Source: Pipra filicauda (taxonomy: Eukaryota > Chordata > Aves > Passeriformes > Pipridae). Taken from it: a stretch of DNA of 64,000 bases. Every line of letters starts with the position of its first letter. Positions within the stretch are counted from its first letter, which is position 1. This document shows positions 55,513-64,000 of this stretch, one piece after another. The position numbers and the translations under genes are program-made. The notes below the pieces were generated by a model. It searched no databases, was not told where the DNA came from, and saw only the letters and a list, made by a program, of their open reading frames with translations. The DNA lies in the NCBI RefSeq assembly GCF_003945595.2, contig NW_024104532.1, forward strand, positions 4,525,501 to 4,589,500, read 5' to 3'.

Positions 55513-57800
55513 GGGAAAAAAAAATCAAAAGAACAAGTTTGTGCTGCAATATTTTAATTTGTTAGTGCAAGGCTGTTCGGGGAGGAGGCGTTTTGCTCTG
55601 CTGAAGGTGCTCTCCTGCATCTGCTTGGGCAGTTGGACTGTGGGGGCAAGTCTGGGGCCATGGGGGTGGCAGAACCCCCCAGCTGGCTCACACCAGGGAT
55701 GCCAGGGATGCAGCTCCTGTGGGGGAATATCCCTGTATATTGCTATATATAGTGTGGCTTCTTCCAGTTTAATTCGTGCAGGAAAATCCTGGGCTCCGTA
55801 TTCTGGACTTTGGAGCGGTGCCGATGTCACAAGACCCACTGCAGAAGAAACCCTCCAGACTGGGAGGGTTAAAGATGAAGTGGGGCATGCACCTCAAATT
55901 TGCTTGAGTGGGAGTAAGAGAGCAAGAAAAAGTGTGGAAAAGACTCCAGATGGTGATACAGCAACTGTACAGCTCAGGATGGCACCTGGACAGTCCCTTG
56001 GAAGCAGGAGAGCAGTCCCCTGGGAACCAGCCTGCTCTCCCAGAGGCACGGCCACTGTGTCCCAGCACAGGGTGTCCTGGTGTCCTGGTCATCGGGGGAT
56101 TCCAGGCTGTGGAAGCACTGGGATGGAAGGCAGCTGCCCTGGAGCACCTGGCACACGGGAGCCTCGTGCCAGCTGTTGCCCCTGTGAGGGCTCGCCAGGT
56201 CAGAGAGGTTGTACTGGATTTATCAAGGACGTGGCTCGGTGATGTGGCCGAGCAGGAGGATCCCAGCAGCCTGAGAGGAGCAGGTCTGCAAGGTGCTGAG
56301 CTGTCCCAGCTGGTGTTTTGTGGGTGTGCACCAATTTAGGCAGCAGCTCTACATCTGTCTGTGTCCAGCACAGCTGGTAGGAGCCCAGTGTGGGTCCCCC
56401 AGCCCACCACAAAGCCAGAACCAGCGTCCCACCCCAAACCCAGCCCCTCATCCCTGTAACTGCTGCAACCTGAGTGGAGAACTGATCAGAAGCCCATTCC
56501 CTGCTGCTTTTCAAAACCAGCAGGCTTCAGGACCACCAAACCAGAAGTATTTTTCTGAAATACATCAGGCACAGTAACAGTGCCAGGATAGATGAAAACA
56601 TGAACTTGCAGGGGGAAACATGGGGATGCTGCTGAGGCAGCTGGTGTTGGTGTGCCTAGGGTGGGTTCATGTGGGAGCAGAGGCATGGAAGTGGGTTCCC
56701 AGGCTGCGGCACATGAAGGAAAGGTCTGCAGAGAGACCCACAGTTTAGGTTTGTCCTCCCAGCCTGACCTGTGCCTCCTAGGCAGCTTCCTGGAAAATAA
56801 ACAACTGATATTGTTTATCAAGCATAATTGCAAATTGGGATAATTTCTGAGAGCAGACCTAGAGACTGAAGGGAGCTGTTGCTGAACGTCAACATCATTT
56901 CAGCAGCTCTGTTAGTCCCAGCAATTAGTTCCAACCATTTGGAAAAAGCCAGTGGGAAAGTTTTCATTTTGGCATAACTTAGTGATAAAAGTTAGTGATA
57001 AACTCATTTTCACACGGACAAGCACTGCTTTTGTAGTCACTTACAAGGCTCCTCTCCAGCTGCTGGAGGGGAGAGAGGCAGTGTTATTTATCTCCTGGGC
57101 TAGGCACAGTGTGCCTTGTGAGAGGGGAAAATCAGTCAGTCATGAGCTTTTGTGGATAGGACAGCTTTGGTCACTGCCATGGGCTGGCTAGCACCTGGCA
57201 GGCAGTGTGGGCAGCAGGTGGTGTGGGCAGCACACCCCAGGCTCCTGCTCCTGACCAGTGTGAAACACCTGCTGCTTGGACTTCATTTCACTGCCCAGTG
57301 AGCTGTCCTGGGCTGCTCTTTGGAGCTGCAGCTCCCACCTGTGCCTTGAGCACCGACACCAAATCCTGCCCTGGGCTCTGCTAGGTGCAGGAGCTCCCCA
57401 CTCCCTGACACAGACCTCAGTTTTATGCCACTCAAGGTCTCTACAGGGGCTCTGGAGGCTGCACTTTAAGTAATGGATGCATTTGCCCACTCTCAGCATT
57501 TATCAGTCCCAGTTTGTTGTCCAGGTCCATCCAGGTGTCTTTGCAGAGGCGAACAGGGGCAGGTTTGGTTCTTTTCCTCCCTGCCGGCTCGGGGACCTCT
57601 CTCCCTGCTGGTCCAGCTGTCCGGGGCTCCCTGCCCGCAGCAGCTGCCCCATGGCCGCAGGGACTCCTCCCAGCTTTCCTTCCCGCTCCGAGTCCTGGCT
57701 GCTGCATCCCCGTGTAAGCAGGGGTGGACTACTTGCCCTGTTACCCTTGAAGCACCCAAGCTCCCAGCTCTGAGCTGCTGAATGGAATTCAGCTGTGACG
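55513..57800. other. Intergenic region between PPARGC1B and the TRIM gene
   Basis: About 2.3 kb with no supported exon or transposon. A short GTGTGGGCAGCAGG duplication lies at about 57205-57235. It is the only space for the upstream regulatory sequence of the TRIM gene. Confidence 0.55.
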
Positions 57801-57922
57801 AATTCACGTGGCAGGCGAGACACAGGAAGCTCGGTGGAGGAGAGGGAAGACCCTCCCTTTAAAGGGGGAGGAGGCAGCAGCTTTTTGCCCGCAGAGCAAA
57901 CGAGAGGTCTTGTTCCACTCCC

Positions 57923-57942
57923 GCTTTCAGTTTCATTTCCCC
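57923..57942 (-). promoter_or_regulatory. IRF/ISRE-like element upstream of the TRIM start
   Basis: On the minus strand the site reads GGAAATGAAACTGAAAGC. It contains a perfect GAAANNGAAA IRF element (GAAACTGAAA), extended by a third GAAA spaced by one base. It lies about 50 bases before the ATG, in the proximal promoter or 5' leader. This is the expected control for an interferon-induced gene. Confidence 0.6.
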
Positions 57943-57990
57943 CCAGTGCCCTCCTTCTTGCCCTCAGCTCTCTCTCGAGGCTCAGGCGCC

Positions 57991-58611
57991 ATGGCCGAGG
58001 CGGGTGCTGTGGCCAAGCTGAAGGACGAGCTGACCTGCCCCATCTGCCTGGACATTTACAGGAACCCCGTGTCCCTGGGGTGCGGTCACAGCTTCTGCGA
58101 GGAGTGCATCCAGAAGGATCAGAAATGCCAGCAGGGCTCTTCCAAGTGCCCGCTCTGCCTTTCCCCCACAGGCCCCACTGGGGAGCTGAAGCCCAACTTC
58201 CATCTCCGCAACATAGTGCAGAACTTTCTGGATGCTTCTGTTCATCAAGGGGAAGAAAAGCAGAAAGTGCAATGCAAAGAGGAGGAAAGTTCAGACCAGC
58301 AAGAGGAGGTGATCCTGTGTGATTTCTGCCTTCAGGAGCCCTATCCAGCCGTGAAGACTTGCCTGACCTGCGAGGCCTCCCTGTGCCAAGCCCACCTGAG
58401 CAAGCACAGCACAAAGAACACCCAGAACCACGTCCTGGTGGAGCCCTGTGGTGCCCAGGTTTTGGCTGAGAGGAAATGCCCCCAGCACGGCAAATTGCTG
58501 GAATGCTACTGCGAGATGGACAAGGTCTGCATCTGCATGCTGTGCTCCGTCCTCAGCTCCCACAGGGAGCACAAGATCATCAGCTTAGAGGAGGCTTTTG
58601 GCCAAGCACAG
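57991..58611 (+). CDS. TRIM gene coding exon 1 (RING and both B-boxes)
   Basis: 207 codons, phase 0 at the end, donor CAG|GTAAGA. Both zinc-binding domain types have all expected Cys/His ligands, so the E3 module looks intact. Confidence 0.95.
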
Positions 58612-61600
58612 GTAAGAGGCTGCCGGGACAGCGGCTCGGGCATGGATTGCATTAGGAAAACCACGGGGGGCTGCGGCGCGGGGAGCTGCCCGCAGCACAG
58701 GGCTGGAACTCCTCCCGAGTTTCAGAACTGCAGACCCAGCGTGGGGTTAAATTCCCATCTTGGGCTTTTATTCTCAGTTTAGTCTCAGGTTCCCTCTGGG
58801 CTTGCCCCCTGGGATGTAAACCGAGATGTTGTAAATACTTTCTTCCCATCCTGAGGGGAGAGTTTGGGGAGAGTGGGACCAAGTGCTCGTGGCTTTGGTG
58901 CACTTCCAAGCCAAAGATCGGCCTGAGCCGCAGTTATGCAAAGAAAATTAATGAGAGAGTAACAGAAAGGAAGCTGCCAGCAGCAGAAGTAGCTTTATGT
59001 GTGGCTATTATACATGAACAGTTTTCAGTTTCAAATTGTTGTTCTTGTGCTAGTAATTGAGGCATTTGTTCAGGGATAAAATCTTGCAGTAAACCTTTCT
59101 GTATTGATTTGTCCTGAGAGCATTTAGTGAGCAAACCTTTGGCAAGTCTAGCTTAGCCCATGTCTATAAAATTGCTGGTTTCATGCATGTATGTGAGTCC
59201 TATCCTGATATCTCCCACTGGTAATATTTGTAGCGTGTTTTTCCCGAAACTCTAAAAGAGGTGAAAAACTATGAAGCTGCGCTGGATCGAAGCATAGCAA
59301 ACTTACTGGAACAAGCGGAGGAAGTAAAGGTTTGTTCCAAGACCCATATCACTTTGGGGATGGTTGCATGCTGGTAACTAATGAGATAAGGTTTTCTTTT
59401 GCCCTTTCCCAGATCATGGATTCTGAAGCTTTTTTTAGATCCTGGGTGGTTTCTAGTGTATTTTTGAGTTTTCTTCTTTGAGGGAGGATGATGAACAGCT
59501 TTCTTATCCGTCTGGGAGGTACATTCTTAGTTAAGCTTGAAAGTTGTTGTTAAATCCGTGCCTCCTGATGAGTGATTGGTGTGTGGCTTTTTTATTTTTC
59601 CAACCTTATTCAACTTTTGTTACTTCTCTCATCCCGGAAAAGAACAGGCCCTTTTCTGAGTGAGAGCTCGTGTGGAAAATGTCCCTACACAGTCCCTTAC
59701 AGCTTTGAAAGTGTTTTCTTAATAGGTTAAGGAGGGTCTGCAGTGGCAACGGCTGGAGAGCCTATTCAAAGAGATCAGTCTGCAGTTAGAGAAAAAAAAA
59801 CGTGAGATCCTGAAAGCTCTCAGTGACTATGAGAACCAACAAATTTCTCGGATTCACATGGAGTTAAAGAACCACAGAGAGCAGAAGCGTTCAGCCAGCC
59901 ATGATATTCAGGAGCTGGAGGCTCTGAGAAATCAGAAAGATATACTTCTTTTCACCAGGGTACCTAACAGCATTCCCCTTCCCAGAGATACACAGCCCTT
60001 GGGCTGGCCTGTGCCGGTGCTATGCTAATTCTACTTTCAAAATGTCGTTACAGGCTTTTACAGCAATTCAAGCCAGGTAAGATCTTCCCAAGGTTTAATA
60101 TTTTTACTGATGATCTGGACGAGGGGATCACGTGCACTCTCAGTAAGTTGGGTGGGAGTGTTGATCTGCTGGAGGGCACGAAGGCTCTGCAGAGGGATCT
60201 GGATGGGCTGGATCGACGGGCAGAGGACAACTGCATGAGGTTCAATAAGGCAAAACGCCAGGTCCTGCACGTGGGTCACAACAACCCCAGCTACAGGTGG
60301 GGGAAGAGTGGCTGGAAAGCTGCCTGGTGGGAAAGGACCCGGGGGTGCTGGTCAGCAGTGGCTGAACAATGAGCCAGCGTGTGCCCAGGTGGACAAGAAG
60401 CCAATGGAATCCTGACCTGTACCAAAAATAGTGTGGCCATCAGGCCCAGGGAAGTGATTGTCCTTCTGCACTGGGCACTGGTGAGGCCACACCTTGAGTG
60501 CTGTGTCCACTTCTGGGCCCCTCATGGCGAGAAAGACATTTGGGACTGGAGCGTGTCCAGAGAAGGACAACTGATTTGGGGAAGGGTCTGGAGAGTCAGT
60601 CATGTGAGGAGTGGCTGAGGGAGCTGGGGGGGCTCAGCCTGGAGAAAAGGAGACTCAGGGAGGACCTTCTCACTCTCTCCAACTCCCTGACAGGAGTGTG
60701 GAGCCAGGTGGGGGTTGGGCTCTGCTCCCAGGGAACAAGGGACAGGATGAGAGGACATAGTGTCTCGCTGTGCCAAGGGAGATTGAGTTGGACATTAGGA
60801 GGAATTTCTTCACAGAAGGGGTGATTAAACATTGGAAGGGGCTGCCCAGGGAGGTGGTGGAGTCACCATCCCTGGAGATGTTCAAGGAACAACTGGACTT
60901 GAGACTCAGTGCTCTGGTCTGGTTGACAAGATGGGAATGGGCCACAGGTTGGACTTGATGATCTTGGAGGTCTTTTCCAGCCTTAATGATTTTATGATTC
61001 TATGGTTCTACGATTCTTTCTGCATGTATTAGGGAACGGAAGCCTGTTCCTATCACGGATGATGTGAAAGTGCCAAACCCACCTATTGCTTTGGATGAAT
61101 CAAAAACACGCAATGTTCTCTCCCTTTTCCAGCAATTCCTTTCAAACATGGAGTCCTCAATTAAACCACCACCTGGTAAGTGATCATTTCACTATAGCAA
61201 AAGCAAGATGGAAAAGTCAACAAAACATCTTTAAGAAAGGGTTGTAATACAAGACACCAAGTACACGAAGTACCCCTACAAGGGTTGATTCCTAACTTTG
61301 TGTGCTTATTTGCATACAAATGCAAATGTGTGTACAGAAAGGGAAACCTGTCCTGGGTTTCAGTGTTTTGGGGCATGCTTTGGATACACCCTGTTAAAAC
61401 AGGCTCTGGGCAAAGAGGTGTGGAATTTCTAGGAGTTTTCCGTAAGGATTTAGAGAAGATAACAGCAACTCCTCCCCTGTCTGTGGCATGCCTTTGATTC
61501 AAGGGGAAAGTTGAGAACTCATCACAGCAGCAGCAGGTGGAGTTTGTTAACGACATAAATACTCTGCTCTTTCTGTGCAAATAATTCTGCTTTTTGGTAA

Positions 61601-62352
61601 TGCTTTGTATGCTCAGCCTACAATCCCAGAGCTGTACATGGTGGGGCATTTGTCCAACTGAATCGAAAAAATCAGGGTTCCCTTGTTACTGCTGTCTTGA
61701 TGGTGCTTCAGCCCTCACTGACAGTGAGAGTGAGCTGTGGGTCAAGGCTGAGACAGCTGGGGTTGGAGCGTGTGTGACAGTGAGTGATGTGCACACCCAT
61801 CTGGCCACCATCTCTACAGCCTTGGGTACACTAAGAAGCACACTGTGCTAAAACTGAAAGAGCAGCATTTCCCAAAATGTGCTGTCCACCCACCTCAGAA
61901 TTACATAGGAGCAGCTAAGAGAGTGCAGAAGGTGTTTCAGTTAACATATGATTTGGGTGGGTTGGACTTGGGTGACTTGGATGAGTTGGATTGGGAAATC
62001 CAGCTTTCATCAATGCACAATTATCTGTTAATCATAATGTGTTTTTTCTCTTTCTTTATGTTTTAAAGTTGTGCGGTTATCAGCTCCTCACAGCGGTACA
62101 GGTGGACCCCAGCATCCACATTACCAAACTATTTTTATCCCTTCCTCTGGCTTCTCTTTTGGCTGTAACTCCTCCCAAGGCAGCTCTTCAAATTCTGCTT
62201 TTTCCTCTGCCGCTGGCTTCTCGTTTGGCTCTAGCTCTTCAAATCCTGCTTTTTCCTCTACCACTGGCTTCTTGTTTGGCTCTAGCTCTTCAAATCCTGC
62301 TTCTTCCTCTACCACTGGCCTATTTGGCTCTAGCTCTTTGTTCAAATACTAG
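57991..62352 (+). CDS. TRIM-family E3 ligase (RING, B-box x2, coiled coil) with FG-repeat C-terminal tail
   Basis: Exons are 57991-58611, 59234-59329, 59726-59959, 60054-60076, 61033-61175 and 62069-62352. They join to 1401 bases (466 residues plus TAG), with every junction in phase. The RING C3HC4 residues are C16, C19, C31, H33, C36, C39, C53 and C56. A B-box 1-like segment follows (C110, C113, C124, C127, C132, H135). B-box 2 has C163, H166, C174, D177, C182, C185, H191 and H194. A coiled coil covers about 208-317. The 96, 234 and 23 base exons are the TRIM class hallmark. The B-box sequence most resembles TRIM25-like and NF7-like proteins. No PRY-SPRY is encoded; residues 400-459 carry FxFG and GLFG motifs instead. 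Probable role: ubiquitin ligase. The ATG has G at -3 and +4. The N-terminal part is certain; use of the last exon is a prediction. Confidence 0.8.
58612..59233 (+). other. TRIM gene intron 1
   Basis: GT-AG intron of 622 bases. AT-rich sequence at about 58935-59150 could be an old LTR remnant but was not recognised. Confidence 0.6.
59234..59329 (+). CDS. TRIM gene coding exon 2 (96 bases)
   Basis: 32 codons beginning [18 protein letters not shown], the start of the coiled coil. The size of 96 bases is diagnostic of TRIM genes. Confidence 0.93.
59330..59725 (+). other. TRIM gene intron 2
   Basis: GT-AG intron of 396 bases with nothing recognised inside. Confidence 0.7.
59726..59959 (+). CDS. 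TRIM gene coding exon 3 (234 bases)
   Basis: 78 codons of heptad-rich coiled coil, including [20 protein letters not shown] and [14 protein letters not shown]. The size of 234 bases is diagnostic of TRIM genes. Confidence 0.93.
60054..60076 (+). CDS. TRIM gene coding exon 4 (23 bases)
   Basis: The 23-base microexon typical of TRIM genes, encoding AFTAIQA plus two bases of an Arg codon. Flanked by TTACAG and GTAAGA. Confidence 0.9.
60085..61017 (+). mobile_element. CR1 LINE, 5'-truncated, in TRIM intron 4
   Basis: It retains decayed remnants of the reverse-transcriptase C-terminal region, recognisable as [54 protein letters not shown] and [20 protein letters not shown]. These are interrupted by stops and frameshifts. 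It ends with the CR1 3' tail (TGATTTTATGATTCTATGG). It begins only about 8 bases after the exon 4 donor and fills nearly all of the intron. Confidence 0.93.
61033..61175 (+). CDS. TRIM gene coding exon 5 (143 bases)
   Basis: It enters in phase 2 (completing AGG) and ends in phase 1 at G|GTAAGT. It encodes [20 protein letters not shown] and a short amphipathic [19 protein letters not shown]. It matches no domain I recognise. In TRIM25-type genes this position is the linker before the SPRY domain. Confidence 0.85.
61176..62068 (+). other. TRIM gene intron 5
   Basis: GT-AG intron of 893 bases. A short GGTTGGACTTGGGTGACTTGG-type repeat lies at about 61957-61998. No further exon was recognised. 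Confidence 0.6.
62069..62352 (+). CDS. TRIM gene predicted last exon: nucleoporin-like FG tail
   Basis: The acceptor TTTTAAAG is followed by a frame that joins in phase with exon 5 and runs 94 codons to TAG at 62350-62352. After a Pro/His-rich start come GFSFG (400-404), GFSFG (422-426), GFLFG (439-443) and GLFG (456-459), separated by Ser/Thr-rich spacers such as [12 protein letters not shown]. The protein ends LFKY. The acceptor has a modest pyrimidine tract and no transcript evidence is available here, so the exon is a prediction. The opposite strand is also open across part of it. Confidence 0.6.
62149..62334. repeat. 51-base in-frame tandem repeat encoding FG units
   Basis: Units start at 62149 (66 bases, with an extra 15-base insertion), 62215, 62266 and 62317 (partial). 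The 62215 and 62266 units differ at only a few positions, which suggests recent duplication. A length divisible by three keeps the frame open on both strands. Confidence 0.9.
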
Positions 62353-62379
62353 CTTTGGTGGGTTTTCTAAGAAATTCTG

Positions 62380-62883
62380 AAAAATTTGTAAAACCTGTGG
62401 GTTGAGATAAGAGCAGTTTGATAACTGAAACAAAGCAAAATATAATAATAAAGATACAACTACTAATGATAACGGTAATAGAAAGGAGCAAAGAGAGTGA
62501 GAAAAGCCAACTAAAATAAGTGATGCACAATAAAATTGCTCTCCACCTGCCCTTTCTATGATGTGCAGACATTGTTCCTGAGCAGTGATTGGCCCCTTCT
62601 GCCTACCTCCTGCTGTTTATATACTGTGCATGGTGTTCTGTGGTGTGGGATATCCCTTTGGCCAGTTTGAGTCACCTGCCCCAGCTATGCTCCTCCCCAG
62701 CTTTCTTGTGCAGCTCCTCACTAGCAGAGCATGAGGCACTGAAAGGTCTTGACTTAGGACCCTTGCACTGCTCGGCAACAGCCAAACCATCCATCAGTGG
62801 GTTATCAACATTATTCTCCTACTGAATCAACTGTACCAGCTACTGAGAAGAGAATGAATTCTATCCCAGCCAAAACCAGGACA
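62380..62883 (+). mobile_element. Avian endogenous retrovirus LTR, probably solo
   Basis: This resembles a common bird retroviral LTR. Recognisable parts are GTGGGTTGAGATAAGAGCAG, CAAGTGATGCACAATAAAATTGCTC-like sequence, a TATA box in TGTTTATATACTG, GTGGGATATCCCTTTGGCC and a terminal CCCAGCCAAAACCAGGACA. No gag, pol or env frame flanks it. The 5' edge is uncertain. The family is recognised from memory of bird repeats, not by search. Confidence 0.7.
62447..62452 (+). promoter_or_regulatory. Nearest poly(A) signal for the TRIM gene, inside the LTR
   Basis: AATAAA lies 95 bases after the TAG stop. A second AATAAA is at 62529-62534. Both fall within the LTR sequence, so the 3' end of the FG-tail transcript may be provided by the retroelement. 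Confidence 0.45.
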
Positions 62884-63720
62884 GAACTCAAATATGTGCA
62901 GTGCTGTCCCAGACATGCAGAGTGTCCAGGGTTTCTGGGAGGTGAACACCAACAATGAGAGCTGCTGGAAGCTTGGAATCATTTGTGCCCTGTCTGAGTG
63001 CTGCCTGCAAGTGCCTCACGATTACCTCTGCGTGTTCCTAGGCCAACAACCTCGAAGTGGTATGGGCAGACTTGGACTGCTGAAGAAACACCCTGCCTCA
63101 GGCTTATAGAGACAGTAAGCATCCCTTTGAAGTATCCAGTCCATGCTGCCATCAGCGTGTCTGATGGCTCTTTGAAGCTCCTATTTTGATGTGGGGAGAA
63201 GGTGTTGCTTTGTATTTCCAGGCCTAGGAATTGGGACCGTTGCTGTATAGGGGGAGGGTTGTTAAGCTGTCATATCAGAAAAGGGTTTATGGGTTGCTGT
63301 GATGGCCTCTGTGGGGTATGTCACTGCCTCTTACTACAAGAGCTTCTCTCTTATTTGTTCTGTTAACCATGATGGAAATACTATTAAGTTGCTCATTTTT
63401 GCTCGGCTGTATCAAATACTGTGTTGGCAGCATGTTATTAAAGTAATTCAGTTTGCAAAAGTCAGTGGCAATTGATTTTGTCCTAAAGTTGAGAGCACAA
63501 TAGGAACTGCAACAAAACTAAGCAGCAGCAATGTTGATCTTGGCTCTAAGGCAGCAGCTTTTGCCTGTGCCCATCCTGCCCAATCAAAGGCATCCGATGC
63601 AGAAGCAAAACCGCCTGTGCCATATGTGGTCTGGATTAGTAAATTTTTATGCTTGTCCAAACACCTTGGGGAGGAAGAGATGATATTCCTGCCAGTTGCT
63701 TGTGTTTCTGCTGCCTTCAG
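62884..63720. other. Region downstream of the LTR, no supported gene
   Basis: No exon, transposon or RNA gene was recognised. Short open frames exist on both strands without support. Confidence 0.5.
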
Positions 63721-63802
63721 ACGCAGTTATTTGCATGAAGCATCCCAAGCAGGAGCTCTTCACCCCAGCAGGGACAGTGAAAGACCTTGAGGGACGCTAC
63801 AG
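63721..63802 (+). other. Possible alternative downstream exon of the TRIM gene
   Basis: CTGCCTTCAG precedes an 82-base open segment, then AG|GTTTGC. It enters in phase 1, so it could be joined to exon 5 in place of the FG exon, and it would leave in phase 2. The peptide (AVICMKHPKQELFTPAGTVK and onward) matches no domain I know, including PRY-SPRY. The donor is weak. It could equally be chance sequence. Confidence 0.25.
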
Positions 63803-64000
63803 GTTTGCATATGCTAAAATACATTCATGTTTAGTCCTGGAAGGAAGCTGTGTTTTTTCTTTTTCATTTTATACACCAAAATGATACGGAAAATCATGCA
63901 GGTGGAGTTGGGTCTCCCAAATGCACCTGCAGTGGCTGCTGCTCTGCCTCGCAGTTGGTACAGGCACAAAGAGGGATAAGCAAGGCTCATGACATGGCAC
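63803..64000. other. Window end, nothing recognised
   Basis: No feature could be supported. If the TRIM gene has a longer isoform, its remaining exons would lie beyond this edge. Confidence 0.5.

Noticed and set aside
57808..57990. In-frame upstream extension of the TRIM frame beginning at a GTG
   Set aside because: There is no ATG in this extension, and it covers the promoter-like ISRE. The ATG at 57991 has good context and the expected distance to the RING.
58935..59150. AT-rich stretch in TRIM intron 1 resembling a retroviral LTR 3' part
   Set aside because: I could not identify matching LTR ends or a family, so it is not called.
62121..62345. Minus-strand 74-codon frame with acidic 17-residue repeats opposite the FG exon
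   Set aside because: It is best explained as the antisense of a 51-base repeat, which stays open automatically. No splice context supports it, whereas the plus strand joins a known gene in phase. It is kept as an alternative in the findings.
63448..63660. 70-codon minus-strand frame with Ala/Gly-rich start downstream of the LTR
   Set aside because: Short, no family similarity, no splice or promoter support.

Overview
The window looks like nuclear DNA from a bird, most likely a passerine. Coding exons are small and separated by GC-rich introns. The interspersed repeats are CR1-type LINE fragments ending in the bird-typical ATTCTATGATTCTATG tail, plus one avian-type retroviral LTR. The species call is inferred from repeat types and codon content and was not tested by alignment.

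Layout. Positions 1-3855 hold no gene I can support. From about 3856 to 5050 there is a degenerate tandem repeat with a unit of roughly 240-270 bases. It runs directly into a CpG-rich promoter. From 5190 to 50685 on the + strand lies a complete PPARGC1B (PGC-1 beta) gene: 12 coding exons, all with GT-AG introns and consistent phase, giving a 1011-residue protein. Intron 1 is about 32.5 kb; exons 2-12 are packed into 37.8-50.7 kb. The 3' UTR is about 4.8 kb and ends at an AATAAA at 55484. After roughly 2.5 kb of intergenic DNA, a second + strand gene begins at 57991. It encodes a TRIM-family protein (RING, two B-boxes, coiled coil) with the classic 96, 234 and 23 base TRIM exons.

The most unusual object is the predicted last exon of the TRIM gene (62069-62352). 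It splices in phase, but instead of a PRY-SPRY domain it encodes a Ser-rich tail with three FxFG motifs and one GLFG motif, like the FG repeats of nucleoporins. It is built from a 51-base tandem duplication. A retroviral LTR lies just after its stop codon and carries the nearest AATAAA signals. An interferon-response (IRF/ISRE-like) element lies just upstream of the TRIM start codon.

PPARGC1B is a nuclear-receptor coactivator of oxidative metabolism, and the TRIM gene is probably an interferon-responsive ubiquitin ligase. I see nothing in the sequence that functionally links the two beyond adjacency.
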